From the NCBI RefSeq assembly GCF_963576675.1, contig NC_088912.1, forward strand, positions 11,493,001-11,557,000: a stretch of DNA of 64,000 bases, read 5' to 3'. Both the position numbers and the translations under genes were made by a program. The notes under the pieces are model-generated. The model searched no databases. It was not told where the DNA came from and was given only the letters and a program-made list of their open reading frames with translations. Shown piece by piece: positions 22,148 through 35,114 of the stretch (positions within the stretch are counted from its first letter, which is position 1; every line of letters starts with the position of its first letter). This DNA comes from Euphorbia lathyris. Its lineage: Eukaryota > Streptophyta > Magnoliopsida > Malpighiales > Euphorbiaceae.

Positions 22148-22774
22148 GGTATAAATCTTGGAAGTTGAAATAAATCTTGAAGAAAGAGAACATTTTTTAA
22201 AACATAATATTCCAAGTTTCAACTGATATGCCATTAGGTAAAACTCATTTTAATATTAAATCACAACTTAAATCATAGACCATTAGGTTTTGATCCAATG
22301 GCTATTACACATTCCCCATAGATGGAGATCATTTACCACTCCCCATTAAAAAACATATATATAAGTAGAGACAAAATGTATTTCTATATTTTGACACATC
22401 ATATTAATTGTGATGTGTAAAAAATTGAAGAAAAAAATTACAATTCTCCTTACAGTAATTTGTTTACTCTATTTTCTATGCTGCAAATTGAAAAGTTTAC
22501 ACCTAAATTCTATCGGTTGGAAACTGAAAATGTTGCACTAATTTAATATTGTTTAGACATTTATATGTGTATAATAGTAGAACATCACGAGAAGTGTCGA
22601 TAAGTTCTCTACTCAATTATAAAATTTATTAAATAATATTATATATCACGTGCATCATACAAATCTTTGATTAGTTATAAATATACGTAGATGAATTTTC
22701 AATTTATTTATATATTACAAACATACATAAACAACTTTCCAATTTTCTTTAAAACTCTTCTTGTTCAACCTTTA
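22148..22774. other. AT-rich spacer, nothing recognised
   Basis: No coding or structural signal identified. Composition is strongly AT-rich. Confidence 0.5.
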
Positions 22775-23176
22775 CGGGGTGTTTGTTAGGAGGGATATAG
22801 GAGGTGGGGTATGGATAAAAAACACGAGATAAGTTATCCCGCGTTTGTTTGTGAGATAGAAGAGTGAGATAGATGAAGGATAAGCCTCTTATCCCTCAAA
22901 TCCTATACCCAGGAGGGGGTGGTATAAGGAGGTGGGATAAGCTCCTGCGATTTTAATAGGATGAAAAAGTCCATCTTATCCCTCAAATTAAGGTTATGTA
23001 GTTTAAATAAGGTTAAAATAGTAAAATGTATTATTTTATCCCTATCCCTATCCCACGTACCAAACATTGAATAATAATTCTCGAATTATATTTTTATCCA
23101 TATCCCAACTATTTATCCTTGTCCATATCCCAACATTTATCCTTATCCCTATCCCAATAGAATACCAAACGCCTCG
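22775..23176. mobile_element. Harbinger-type MITE (402 bp) with TTA target duplication
   Basis: Ends CGGGGTGTTTGTTA and TACCAAACGCCTCG are imperfect inverted repeats, flanked on both sides by TTA (22772-22774, 23177-23179). The interior consists of GGGATAAG/CTTATCCC-like words. TTA duplication and GGGTGTTTG ends fit PIF/Harbinger MITEs. No ORF. Confidence 0.7.
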
Positions 23177-23358
23177 TTATAGATAAGGGGGGAGTAATCC
23201 ACAAAAGTATGCAAACTTTAGAATTGTCAATATTCCAAATGCCTTCCACCTGTTTTCAACATTTGATAATTTAATCATGGAACTCGGTTCGTCGGACGCC
23301 GGTTCCTCTCTAACGAGTTGTTGTTCCTATTTCACGTCATGAAATGAGATTATAGAAG

Positions 23359-23473
23359 GGGATAATTACTAATCTAACCCAATCAAAGACCCCAATTTAC
23401 ATATCTAACCCACCTTGCTTTCATTTTACCAAATTAGACATTTAAACCCATTTTGGACAAAACTACCCTTATT
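23359..23473 (+). repeat. Left TIR of the MULE
   Basis: 115 bp, about 96% identical to the reverse complement of 37645-37759. It abuts the 9-bp TSD on its left. Confidence 0.95.
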
Positions 23474-23819
23474 TTAGTTTGAACGTTCATCTCCTACCTC
23501 CCGCTGCTTTCACTTCGACTTCCTCACCTGACCTTTCCCATTCAACTTCATTGTGGTTCATCTTCTTCAGTTTCAGTTCGTTTCAACTGCATTTTATGTT
23601 TTGAATTCATCACTATATATAATCCGGTCATTCTTCTCTACATTTTCATTTTTATTTTCATCTCCTACCTCGGCTCGGCCCGTTTTCATCTACTGCGCGC
23701 GGAGGTTATGGCGAGAAAACGGAAGGCGACGGCGGCGGCAAACGAAGAGGAAGGACGGACGAAACATAAGGTAAGCATGCATCATCTTCTTCCTTGTTGT
23801 TTTCGCCATTAATGAAGCT

Positions 23820-24050
23820 TAAATGCGCTCGAATGCGATCATATTTTAACTGTATGTAAATATGGTCGCATTTGTTACCTAAATGCGCTCAAATGCGACA
23901 TTCAATTACGTGAACACTGTCGCATTTGTTACCTAAATGCGACGAGCCATTACCTTAAACTGTCGCATTTATTACCTAAATGCGCTCAAATGCGACAAGC
24001 TACACCCTTAAACATTGTCGCAGTTGAGCGCATTCACAAACGAATGCCAC
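23820..24050. repeat. Hairpin minisatellite in intron 1 of the Ulp-like gene
   Basis: Words GCGCTCAAATGCGACA and TGTCGCATTT alternate in opposite orientation with GTTACCT-type spacers, giving several imperfect hairpins. The same family recurs in three other non-coding segments of this gene. Confidence 0.8.
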
Positions 24051-24939
24051 AAGATTGTAAGTGAGACAAGGAATTATACATAGAATATGTCAGATTTGTT
24101 AGTGAATTTAATATGTGTATGTTTAAAATTGTTACAGCATGATCCTAGGGAAGCCAAAAAGGGCAAACATAGTTCCATTTTCAAATATCCCAAGGCGGTT
24201 GCTTCGGATGCTCAAGTAACAGTGAGGTTTAATGTGGATTATGGGGTCATGATAAAGGAGTACTTGAGTGAAAAACACTTAGAAATGTATAGGAAAACAT
24301 GTTTTGGTCAATATTTGGATATGAAGATTGCTGGTTTCTCTTCTGGAATAGTTCATCATGTCCTATCGCGGGAGATTAAACATAAAGAAAGTAAACACAG
24401 GGAGATGTGGTTCATGGTGAGGGGAGTTGATATGAGGTTTGGAGATTAGGAGGTTGGCCTGATAAGTGGTTTAAGGTTTGGGGTAAACATGGGAGAATTC
24501 ATGGAAAGAATGTCTGAATTAGAGATGCCGCATAGGTTGCGAAATAAGTACTTCAAGCAATACGAGACAATAACGACAATTAACTTCTTGGAAGTTTTGC
24601 AAAGTATAGAATGGAAGAAGAAGGATGCGACTGACAGATTTAACCAAGATGCTGTGATGATTGCCATGTTGTACTTTGTGCATGGCAATGTACTGGACAA
24701 TGCTAACGATAGGCATGCAAAGGATTTGGTTTTGGATCTTGCAGATTATCCAAGACTGTTTAATGAGTTTCCATGGGGTACGTTGGCTTGGGAGGAGACA
24801 TATAGGTTCTTGGACTGGGCCATTAGGAAAAGACTGAAGCAATTAGAGGCAAATGCAGCGGGAAATAGGAAACGTGTTCCATATCAACTTATCGGATTTG
24901 CACACGTATTCCAGGTATGATTTGTGTATATATGTTTGG

Positions 24940-25175
24940 TGTATGAATGCGCCCGAATACGATCACCAAAGTTACATTTGTGTCGCATTTAGTGTTGAAT
25001 GCGCTCAAATGCGACAAGGTTGGGTTGCTAAACTTGTCGCATTTGAGCGCATTCAGATAGAATGCGACAAGGTTGGGTTGCTAACCTTGTCGCATTTGAG
25101 CGCATTCAAATAGAATGCGACAAGGTTGGGTTGCTAACCTTATCGCATTCGAGCGCATTCAAATGGAATGTGACT
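24940..25175. repeat. Hairpin minisatellite in intron 2 of the Ulp-like gene
   Basis: A perfect 22-bp inverted repeat (24997-25018 with 25033-25054) with a 14-nt spacer is followed by further units AATGCGACAAGGTTGGGTTGCTAA / CTTGTCGCATTTGAGCGCATTC, each in two parts. It adjoins or overlaps the expected start of exon 3. Confidence 0.85.
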
Positions 25176-25586
25176 CATGCATATTACACAAGGAGAAGTG
25201 GCAACCCACTTCCACGTTTGCTGAGATGGACCCAGAGAATAGTCCCCTCAAACAAAGCAGTCAGAGAAACGTTTTCTGTAAGTGGAATGAGATTTATATG
25301 TTTCCATTTATTTTGTATTTGTTTACCAATACATTGCTATTTTTTTTGCAATGTAAGGTTGCTGATCCTCCAGACGTGCGTCTTGTGGTCGAGGATAAAG
25401 ACAAAGAGTTCGATTGGTACAAGTATTTGGTGGACCATGTTGAAGGACGGGAAGCTGATATAGATGCAATATTTTCCCAAATAGGGAAAGGTAAGGAGAA
25501 GGTTGAAGATGAGGAAGAGGAAGGTGATGAGGAGGAGGGGGATGATGAGGAGGAGGGGGATGATGAGGAGGGTGATGATGAGGAGG

Positions 25587-27281
25587 TGATGCACCCTCAC
25601 CTAAGTTGGCATGAAGACTCACTAAGGGATAAGTGTACCCCGTCGTTATCAAGTAATAAATTTCTGGTTAAGTCCAGGTTATCGTCCACAGGATTTATTT
25701 CTGCAAGTATCGAGCTACTTGGTTTCAGGAGTTATCTAGGCTTAGGGGGTTTTAAGTTTGTTTGATTAAGTTAATCTACTCCTAGGTTGAATTATACTAA
25801 TCCTAACTAAGTTATCTGATTCTAACTAAGTTATTCTATGCCTAATTAAGCTACTCTACCCCTAATTAAGTTAAACTACTCCTAATTGATCTTTCACTAG
25901 ATGCAATTACCCGAAGGAACATGGTATGAACGATAATAACGAAGATAGATTGTTAGGTCTATTGAGTAAAAACCTAATCTGAGTCACTTGTATTCAAGGC
26001 GATTAACCCTACTTACCCTCTTGAGGTTCCTAGCGCGTGATTCCCTAAGGCCGAAACTAGGTCTAAGGCTCAGTAAATTGGCGCTTAATCAACTAAGAGG
26101 TTGTCAATCTCTTAGGCTCTGACTAGGTCAGATTCAGCTCGCAATATGTGCCTACTAGATTTTGGGGCTTTTGAATGAGTTAAACCAATTGAATAAAGCG
26201 TAAGACAGAGATTAGACAAATAATCATAGAACAAAATAAGAGCTAAATTATTATTAAAGGCGAAGAACAATGTCACAAGATACAATAAGCTAGGTTCGAC
26301 AACTGTATCAAAGAGTACAAACAAGGAAAGATAAAAGGAGATACAAAAATCCCTTTCAGGGAACCTGTTTACTCTGCAGCCGGCGACCTAATCTTAAGGA
26401 CGAACCTTGATAATTCCTCGAGAAAAGCGTTGAAGGAGCTTCAATGGAGGTTTGAAGGATATGGAGGAGATGGAGAGGAATTACAAGGGGAAAGCTAAAG
26501 TAATTTACAAATAAATGAAAGATACTAATTTACATTGGAAAAACTCTATTTATAGGCGTGGCTCGGCCCTCTTTTTGACCTATTTTCGTGTCCTTATGCA
26601 GGTAGGAAGTCGTGGGGTCCGTCGTGGCATCGTGGGGGCGGAATTGGTCTTTTTGACCAATTCTCGCAGGTCTGCTCGTCGAGCAGGGCGAGCTTCTCGG
26701 CGAGCAGCGCCCTGCTCGGCGAGCAGGCCTCTCGTGGCCTGCTCGGCGAGCAGCGCCCTGCTCGGCGAGCAGGCCTCTCGTGGCCTGCTCGGCGAGCAGG
26801 CGTCCTGCTCGCCCGAGCAAGCCTTCAGGGGCCTACTCAGCGAGCAGGCATGGCCTACGGAGGCCCGCTCGTCGAGCATTCTTGCCCGGTATACCCCCGC
26901 GTGCTTGCCGACTGCCGTCGATGCCTTTTTCGTCCGAACTTATACCTGCGCATGTACAGAAACTCCAGATAACATTAGTCCAAAGGCTAAATTGACCCGC
27001 CAATCGCTTATTTTGAGCAAACGCTTCGTTTGGTGCGACTTTTGACGGACCAATTAGGTTCAAAAGATAACGGAATTATACTATGCATGCTATTTTGGCC
27101 GTAATTGCCTAAATTGGTCATAAAACGAGCCTAAACAACGAAAAAATAAATAAAACGTTTCCAATTCCTAACTAACTCACACAAAAGCATTTAAATGCGA
27201 GAAATGCTCGCTTATTAACTAAATAATGCTAAAAACCGTTCTAAAACCGTACCCAAAGATAGGGGTTTTTGACCCCTATCA
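25587..27281 (-). repeat. Athila 3' LTR (left copy)
   Basis: 1695 bp. It contains an expanded array of CTGCTCGGCGAGCAG palindromes at about 26670-26880. The polypurine tract (GCGAGGAGG on the minus strand) lies just right of it at about 27283-27291. Apparent ORFs across the GC-rich array are not genes. Confidence 0.92.
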
Positions 27282-28779
27282 AACCTCCTCGCACTTAAAA
27301 CTTTACTTGTCCCCAAGTAAACTAAAAAACTAAACCCGCAATCACAAGCAAGCTAGAAAACCTCCCGGTTTGACTAGGTGCTTGACACAATTTCGAGACA
27401 CGATATCCAAAAGCCTCATTTCAATTATCATAGGTCATATGTTTTAAGAAAAAGGACACATGTTCAATTAAACGAGCTTGAGGGGATCGCTAAGTAAAAC
27501 ACCTCACCATAGGTAGTTCACTCATTTCACACAATTTTGGTGGCTAAAGTGTTTACTCTCGGCTTATGTTCTTGCTTAGGATTACGTTGATTTTGCACGT
27601 TAATTCGAGTTCCTCTACTATGCTATATGACTTCGATGATATCAAAAACAGCCTCGAATTTGGGTTGTAATGTGGTTAGAGGGTTAAAGGTACAACAAGG
27701 GTTAATAGTTCTAGCGCTAGAAAAACAAAGTTCAAATGGCTTTAGCAAATATGAAGTGACCGAGCTTTTTATTCATAAAAATTTTTTTCTTTTTCTTTGA
27801 GACGTTTTGATTTTAAGAACTGGGGAACGAAATTCTCCCCTTTTTGTTCGTCTCTTTTCTTTTCTTTTCTTTTTCTGTTTTTCTTTTCCTTTTGGATAGT
27901 AATGCTCATTCACTTCTTAGCCTTTTGGCTTGCTACTTTGATGCCATAAACAAAGATAAAGCGTTAGAAACGACAAAGACTCGATGTGAGCTTTGCAAAA
28001 ACTTTGGGTTAAGTAACAAACCAAGTGATGGCTTGCAAAAATTGGGTTAGAACGAAAAAAAAATCTATAAACTACAAAAATATAGGCTCAAAGGGGCTTC
28101 CTAGAGTGGATGAAAAAGAGAAAATAAGGTAAAGAAAAGGGTTAATTCTAATGAGGCTGTTTCATCGTTTATCATCTCAAATCATTGCATGTAGGTTCAA
28201 CACAGTATTAGGTGCAAAATCTGTAATCTTTCCACAAGTCAAAGCATTCACACAAAAATGTCAAGAAAAAGAGCTTTTTGATGTTCGCTCTTAGGCTCAA
28301 ATTCAACTCACAATTCTTTGGGTTTCAATTTTGTGTTTACTAGTTATCCCCAAACTCAAGTTCAACATCACATGCCTTCGATTCTTAAGTTATCTACCTA
28401 AGTAATGATTTAAGCATTTCTTCAAAAGTAGGGTCTAAATGCAAACTTTAGCTCATGCTCTTACAGATGCAAGGATTGTGTCCTACACCTAAACTAGTTG
28501 TCATGCAATATTAGATTCGGTTCTCAGTCCTCGAGGATAAATAACGAAGTTTAGATTCGAAGGAGGTTCATGGTTTTAGGTCCTAAATATGCAAAAACAT
28601 AAATAAAACCCGAAAACACTAAACCAAACTAGACACGACGCAACAAAAATTAAAAAATTTATACAATTTTTGTAAGTTTGTCTACCCCTCCTCCTCACAC
28701 TAAAAATATGCAATAAGCTCCAACATTGCATCACAAATCATGAAGTATAAGTGTAAAAAGTTAGGGTGGAGAAGACAAC
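27282..28779 (-). other. Athila 3' non-coding region, no env-like ORF
   Basis: About 1.5 kb between the integrase stop and the 3' LTR holds no ORF of note. Many Athila copies carry an env-like ORF here; none is seen. Confidence 0.65.
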
Positions 28780-30024
28780 TTACTGATCGGCCTCCCATTC
28801 TGTGCTTGTCTGCAGGCGCAGAACTTGTACGTCTGAATCGTCTTTGCCAAGATAAAGCTTTAGGCGGTGCCCATTTACCTTTTGGGTGGCCCCATCCCTT
28901 CCTTTGATTTCAACCATTCCGAAGGGGTGTGCGTTGATGACCAAGAATGGCCCGTGCCATCTACTTTTGAGTTTGCCCGGGAAGAATCTCAATCGGGAGT
29001 TGTATAGTAGTACTTGATCACCTATTTCAAAGGTTTTCTTTTGTACTTTCCTATCATGCACCCTCTTGGTTCGTTCTTTGTATAGCTTGGCATTTTCATA
29101 GGAATTGTACCGGAGCTCATCCAGCTTGTGCAGCTGAGTTAGCCGTAGTTCACCTGAAAGTTTTGGGTCAAAATTCAAATATTTTAGCGCCCAATAAGCC
29201 TTATGCTCTAGTTCAACCGGTAAGTGACAAGATTTTTCGAAAACTAAACGATAGGGGGACATTCCTATTGGAGTCTTGAAAGCTGTCCGATATGCCCAAA
29301 GAGCATCATCCAGCTTAAGGCTCCAGTCTTTTCTAGCATTCCCTACTGTTTTTTCAAGAATACGTTTCAACTCTCTATTTGACACCTCTACCTGGCCACT
29401 CGTTTGAGGGTGGTAGGGTGTTGCAACCCTATGAGCTACGCCATACTTTTGGAGCAACATGTCAAATTGCCTATTGCAAAAATGGGATCCCCCATCACTG
29501 ATGATGGTCCGGGGGGTCCCGAATCTAGTAAAAATATTCTTTCTCAGAAATCTCATCACTACTCGAGCATCATTTGTGGGTAGAGCTTCTGCTTCTACCC
29601 ATTTGGAAACATAGTCAACCGCCACAAGAATGTATTGGTTGTTGTGTGACATGGGGAAGGGTCCCATAAAATCTATGCCCCAAACATCAAATAGCTCACA
29701 CACGAGTATACCTTGTTGAAGCATCTCATTTCTCCTAGAGATATTTCCCACTCTCTGACATGCATCACAGTATTTAATATAGCTATTAACATCTTTATGC
29801 ATTTGTGGCCACCAAAACCCACTTTGGAGGATTTTTGCCACTGTCCTATCTGGCCCGAAGTGGCCACCTGGTTCCCTAGAATGACATATATTAATCACTG
29901 AATCTACCTCCTCTTCAGGTATACATCTCCTAATTATGCCATCAGTGCAGAATCGAAACAGATATGGTTCTTCCCAAAAATATTGCTTGTTTTCAAACAT
30001 AAACTTACGTTTTTTTGCTTGCAT
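28780..30024 (-). pseudogene. Athila integrase
   Basis: HHCC zinc domain ([10 protein letters not shown]...CDACQRVG, about 29890-29750). Catalytic residues: Asp in [10 protein letters not shown], Asp in [10 protein letters not shown], and Glu in [15 protein letters not shown] chromo-less C-terminal part follows ([26 protein letters not shown]). The 415 codons are open. The frame is offset by one from RT at a 7-A run (about 30010-30016), more likely an indel than a programmed shift. Confidence 0.88.
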
Positions 30025-31711
30025 CTAAATCAGGGGGAAGAATGTTACCGACTTTGTAGTTCGCGATGTCTGCAAACCAGGGGAGAGATCGTACCGAATA
30101 CAATGTTTCTTCTGGGAATACCTCCTTGATTGCCTCATGTTCTAAGGCTTGTTGATCTGACTCTAACCTGGATAGATGGTCTGCTATTACGTTTTCCACC
30201 CCTTTCTTGTCTCTGATCTCGATGTCAAATTCTTGGAGTAGTAAGATCCAACGGATCAGCCTAGGTTTTGCATCCTGCTTGCTCATCAGATATCTCAAGG
30301 CTGCATGGTCAGTAAAAACAATTACCTTAGACAGCACCAAATAAGATCTAAATTTGTCAAAGGCAAAAACTACGGCTAGCAATTCCTTTTCAGTTATTGA
30401 ATAATTCTGCTGAGCATCATTTAAGGTTTTGCTAGCATAGAAGATTGGGCGAAAAAGTTTATCTACCCTCTGCCCAAGACAGGCTCCTACAGCCAGATCA
30501 CTGGCATCGCACATTAGCTCAAAAGGAAGGGACCAATCCGGACTTACCATAATAGGTGCTTCAATTAATTTCTTTTTCAATAAATTAAATGCAGACATAC
30601 ATTCTTCATTGAAATTAAAAGCAGCATCTTTCAGTAATAATTGAGTGAGGGGTTTAGTGATTTTTGAAAAGTCTTTTATGACCCGTCTATAAAACCCCGC
30701 ATGTCCTAAAAAGCTCCTAACCAATTTTACATTGGTAGGAGGTGGCAGTTTTTCAATTACCTCAATTTTTGCCGGATCGACCTCGATCCCCTTTCCCGAC
30801 ACCTTGTGTCCTAACACTATACAGTTTTGGACCATAAACTGGCACTTTTCCCAATTGAGTGCCAAGTTTTTGTCTTCACAACGTTCTAAGACTCGGTCCA
30901 AGTTTTCAAGACATCGGTCGAAAGTAGGTCCCACAACATTAAAATCATCCATGAAAATTTCTAGGAACTCCTCGACCATGTTAGAAAACATAGCCATCAT
31001 ACAACGTTGGAATGTGGCAGGGGCATTACATAATCCGAAAGGCATCCGCCTATATGCAAAGGTCCCATAGGGACAAGTGAACGTGGTTTTCTCTTGGTCC
31101 AAAGGGTCCACAGGAATTTGCATATAGCCGGACAGCCCATCTAAAGTACAGAAAAATTCGTGCCCTGCCAACCGTTCCAACATTTGATCAATAAATGGTA
31201 AAGGGAAGTGGTCTTTACGGGTGGCCTCGTTTAATTTCCTATAATCTATGCATACACGCCAACCCGTAACCTTTCTAGTTGGGATTAATTCCCCCTTTTC
31301 GTTTTCCATTACCGTCGTTCCCCCCTTTTTGGGCACGCATTGAACCGGGCTTACCCATTGGCTATCAGAAATCGGAAAGATGATACCTGCGTTGAGGAGT
31401 TTTATAACCTCGGATTTTACCACCTCTTTCATGTTAGGGTTGAGCCGTCGTTGAGGTTGGGCAGATGGCTTGATCTCTTCCTCAAGGAAAATCCTATGCG
31501 TGGAGATTTTGGGGTCGATGCCTTTGATGTCGTGGATTGACCATCCAAAGGCCCCTTTATGTTGCATCAGCACCTCCACCAATTCTTCTTCCTGTTCAAC
31601 TGTCAACAAAGAAGAAATAATAACGGGTAAATCTGTGGGAGGTTGAAGAAAAACATATTTCAGATTGTTGGGCAAGGGCTTAAGCTCCAATTCTGGAGGT
31701 TCCTCTAACAA
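30005..31711 (-). pseudogene. Athila reverse transcriptase and RNase H
   Basis: Same frame as the protease after one stop codon. RT blocks: VRVCIDYRKLN-like (VCIDYRKLNEATRKD), FCTLDGLSGYMQI, MPFGLCNAPATFQR and the active site FMDD (about 30940). RNase H follows (SLPFELMCDASDLAVGA, FYASKTLNDAQQNYSITEKELLAVVFA, FTDHAALRYL). The frame ends at 30005 in a run of A residues, where a 1-nt shift moves to the integrase frame. It would make cDNA from the element RNA. Confidence 0.9.
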
Positions 31712-31765
31712 GGTTTTGGGTTTAGGTTTGATCTCGCGATCAAGATCCTCTTTTCTACCCTTGAC

Positions 31766-33238
31766 CTAATAACATTTTTCAAGTGGGAGATCTTCAAATG
31801 GTTCATTCGAGTTTTCACATCCCTCACCACCTAGACCGAGTTCTAAAGAGGTATTTCTCATGTTAAGGTCAACTTCCTCAATACATTCATCTATTAGCGC
31901 ATCTACAAAGTTACAACTTTTGGAGCGTTCTTGAGGAAATTTCATAGACTCATAAACGTTAAATGTTACCTCTTCGTCCTGCACCCTTAGGACCAATTTA
32001 CCTCCATGGACGTCTATCAGTGTCCTACCGGTTGCAAGGAACGGTCTCCCAAGAAGAATGGTGACGGAGTCATCTTCTTCCATGTCGAGGACCACAAAAT
32101 CGACCGGGAAGATCAGTTTGTCTACCTTCACCAATACATCTTCAACTATGCCTCTAGGCCGTGCGATCGACCTATCCGCTAGCTGCAGTGTCATGTTTGT
32201 TGGTTTAGGCTCTCCGAGTCCCAATTTCCTGAAAATTGATAAAGGCATAAGATTAATACTTGCTCCTAAATCGCATAATACCCTATCTATGTGCATGTTG
32301 CCTATCCTACACGGGATGGTAAAGCTCCCTTGATCTTTTAGTTTGGGGGGCAATTTATGGGTGATTATGGCCGAGCATTGCTCTGTTAAGGCCACTATCT
32401 CGTTTTCCCCAAACTTTTTCTTCTTTGACAACATGTCTTTAAGAAATTTTGCATAGTTTGGCATTTCCTCTAGTGCTTCCATTAATGGAATATTGATTTC
32501 TAATCTACTAAGGATTTCCGAAAACCGAGCGAATTTCTTATCTAAGTTGGCCTTTTTCTGTTTTTGAGGAAATGGTAGTTTTGGTGCATAAGGCCTAACT
32601 ACTTTTTCTACAGCTATTTCAGGAGCTGGAGTTTCAGATGCGGGACCGGGGTTGCTTACCACTTCCGGTTCCCTACTTACCTGAGGTGACGGATGTGTTT
32701 GCGATGGAGGTGTCACGAGTGTGTCCACTTCCTTGCCACTCCTTAGGGCGATGGCTTAAATTGCCTCCTCTTGTAAGAGGAACGCCTCTTGGCATTCCCT
32801 TTCTTCTTGTCTGATTGCGGCAAGCTGGTTGCTCAGGGCCCTGCATGCCTCCTCGTTGGCTGCCAGTTGGACGGATATCTCTCGTAAGAGGATCATTATT
32901 CCTTCTGAACGTTCCGTTTGCCTGCCATAAAAATCAGAGTCAGAATGGGGGTATGGAAGGGTATTCATGGGTGCCATGTAGGGCACCGGTGGATATCGTG
33001 TATCCTCCTGATCGTAATAGTTGTAAGTTGGGGATTCAGAATTATACCTTTGATGATTACCCATGTAACTTACATTCTCACCTTTAGGTATGTCGTAGTT
33101 AACGCGGCATACCTCACCGGGGTGATTCTGGCCACATCTCTCGCAAAATGGTGTCCTTGGTTGGCTATTACGGCTGTATGAAGCCATAAGGAAATCCATT
33201 TTTGTGTTCATGGATGGATTTGAAGCTCTGTTGTCCAT
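31766..33238 (-). pseudogene. Athila gag remnant (zinc knuckle) and protease
   Basis: One frame from ATG 33238 holds a CCHC knuckle (CERCGQNHPGEVC, near 33150) and a Gln/Glu-rich tail ending in TAA at 32758-32756. The same frame continues through ALRSGKEVD to the protease: CDLGASINLMPL (about 32280-32245) and ILLGRPFLATG (about 32060). A TAG at 31768-31766 precedes the RT frame. An Athila gag normally has a capsid domain of several hundred residues before the knuckle. Here only about 250 bp separate the LTR from this ATG, so the capsid is deleted. Confidence 0.85.
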
Positions 33239-33461
33239 AATTGCTGGAGAAATGATTTTATAAGTACAAGTAATGTTACAGAGTTGAAGTAATAGTATAT
33301 CAACAAGTGTAAGTATAAATTATAGACAATGGTGTGAACAAGTATAAGTATAAACAAGTATAGTTATTGTTGACAAGTATAAATGATATAAACAAAGGTA
33401 TTCACAATGAATGCCTAAACTAACAAATCGACCTTTGGTTCGATATTGCAGAAGAAATAAA

Positions 33462-33480
33462 TCCCCGGCAACGGCGCTAA
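33462..33480 (-). other. Athila primer-binding site
   Basis: The minus strand reads TTAGCGCCGTTGCCGGGGA a few bases from the 5' LTR. It closely matches the GGCGCCGTTGCCGGGGA site common in Athila and related elements (tRNA-Asp type). Confidence 0.85.
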
Positions 33481-33485
33481 AAACT

Positions 33486-35114
33486 TGATGCGCCCTCACC
33501 TAAGTTGGGATGAAGACTCACTAAGGGATAAGTGTACCCCGTCGTTATCAAGTAATAAATTTCTGGTTAAGTCCAGGTTATCGTCCACAGGATTTATTTC
33601 TGCAAGTATCGAGCTACTTGGTTTCAGGAGTTATCTAGGCTTAGGGGGTTTTGAGTTTGTTTGATTAAGTTAATCTACTCCTAGGTTGAATTATACTAAT
33701 CCTAACTAAGTTATCTGATTCTAACTAAGTTATTCTATGCCTAATTAAGCTACTCTACCCCTAATTAAGTTAAACTACTCCTAATTGATCTTTCACTAGA
33801 TGCAATTACCCGAAGGAACATGGTATGAACGATAATAACGAAGATAGATTGTTAGGTCTATTGAGTAAAAACCTAATCTGAGTCACTTGTATTCAAGGCG
33901 ATTAACCCTACTTACCCTCTTGAGGTTCCTAGCGCGTGATTCCCTAAGGCCGAAACTAGGTCTAAGGCTCAGTAAATTGGCGCTTAATCAACTAAGAGGT
34001 TGTCAATCTCCTAGGCTCTGACTAGGTCAGATTCAGCTCGCAATATGTGCCTACTAGATTTTGGGGCTTTTGAATGAGTTAAACCAATTGAATAAAGCGT
34101 AAGACAGAGATTAGACAAATAATCATAGAACAAAATAAGAGCTAAATTATTATTAAAGGCGAAGAACAATGTCACAAGATACAATAAGCTAGGTTCGACA
34201 ACTGTATCAAAGAGTACAAACAAGGAAAGATAAAAGGAGATACAAAAATCCCTTTCAGGGAACCTGTTTACTCTGCAGCCGGCGACCTAATCTTAAGGAC
34301 GAACCTTGATAATTCCTCGAGAAAAGCATTGAAGGAGCTTCAATGGAGGTTTGAAGGATATGGAGGAGATGGAGAGGAATTACAAGGGGAAAGCTAAAGT
34401 AATTTACAAATAAATGAAAGATACTAATTTACATTGGAAAAACTCTATTTATAGGCGTGGCTCGGCCCTCTTTTTGACCTATTGTCGTGTCCTTATGCAG
34501 GTAGGAAGTCGTGGGGTCCGTCGTGGCATCATGGGGGCGGAATTGGTCTTTTTGACCAATTCTCGCAGGTCTGCTCGCCGAGCAGGGCGAGCTGCTCGGC
34601 GAGCAGGCGCTGCTCGCGGCGAGCAGGCCTCTGGCGGCCTGCTCGACGAGTAGGCCTCCAGGGGCCTGCTTGGCGAGCAGGCATGGCCTACGGAGGCCCG
34701 CTCATCGAGCATTCTTGCCCGGTATGCCCCCGTGTGCTTGCCGACTGCCGTCGATGCCTTTTTCGTCCGAACTTATACCTGCGCATGTACAGAAACTCCA
34801 GATAACATTAGTCCAAAGGCTAAATTGACCCGCCAATCGCTTATTTTGAGCAAACGCTTCGTTTGGTGCGACTTTTGATGGACCAATTAGCTTCAAAAGA
34901 TAACGGAATTATACTATGCATGCTATTTTGGCCGTAATTGCCTAAATTGGTCGTAAAACGAGCCTAAACAACGAAAAAATAAATAAAACGTTTCCAATTC
35001 CTAACTAACTCACACAAAAGCATTTAAATGCGAGAAATGCTCGCTTATTAACTAAATAACGCTAAAAACCGTTCTAAAACCGTACCCAAAGATAGGGGTT
35101 TTTGACCCCTATCA
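33486..35114 (-). repeat. Athila 5' LTR (right copy)
   Basis: 1629 bp. It is 66 bp shorter than the other copy because the CTGCTCGGCGAGCAG-type array (about 34570-34710) has fewer units. Otherwise near-identical by eye. Confidence 0.92.

Larger units (their letters stand above)
25587..35114 (-). mobile_element. Athila-lineage Ty3/gypsy retrotransposon (9.5 kb)
   Basis: LTRs of 1695 bp (25587-27281) and 1629 bp (33486-35114) start TGATG and end ATCA. A 5-bp duplication GGAGG flanks them (25582-25586, 35115-35119). On the minus strand the 5' LTR is the right one, followed by a primer site and the order zinc knuckle, protease, RT, RNase H, integrase. Domain sequences and primer site fit Athila. 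The gag capsid region is missing and no env-like ORF is seen. The LTRs are nearly identical apart from a palindromic minisatellite, so the insertion is recent relative to its surroundings. Confidence 0.93.

Noticed and set aside
26530..26995. Arg/Ala-rich ORFs on both strands
   Set aside because: They read through the GCTCGGCGAGCAG palindrome array of the Athila LTR. The copy in the other LTR has different lengths and frames.
30005..30024. Programmed frameshift between Athila RT and integrase
   Set aside because: The shift lies in a 7-A run, where a 1-nt indel is the simpler explanation. The same element already has two in-frame stops.
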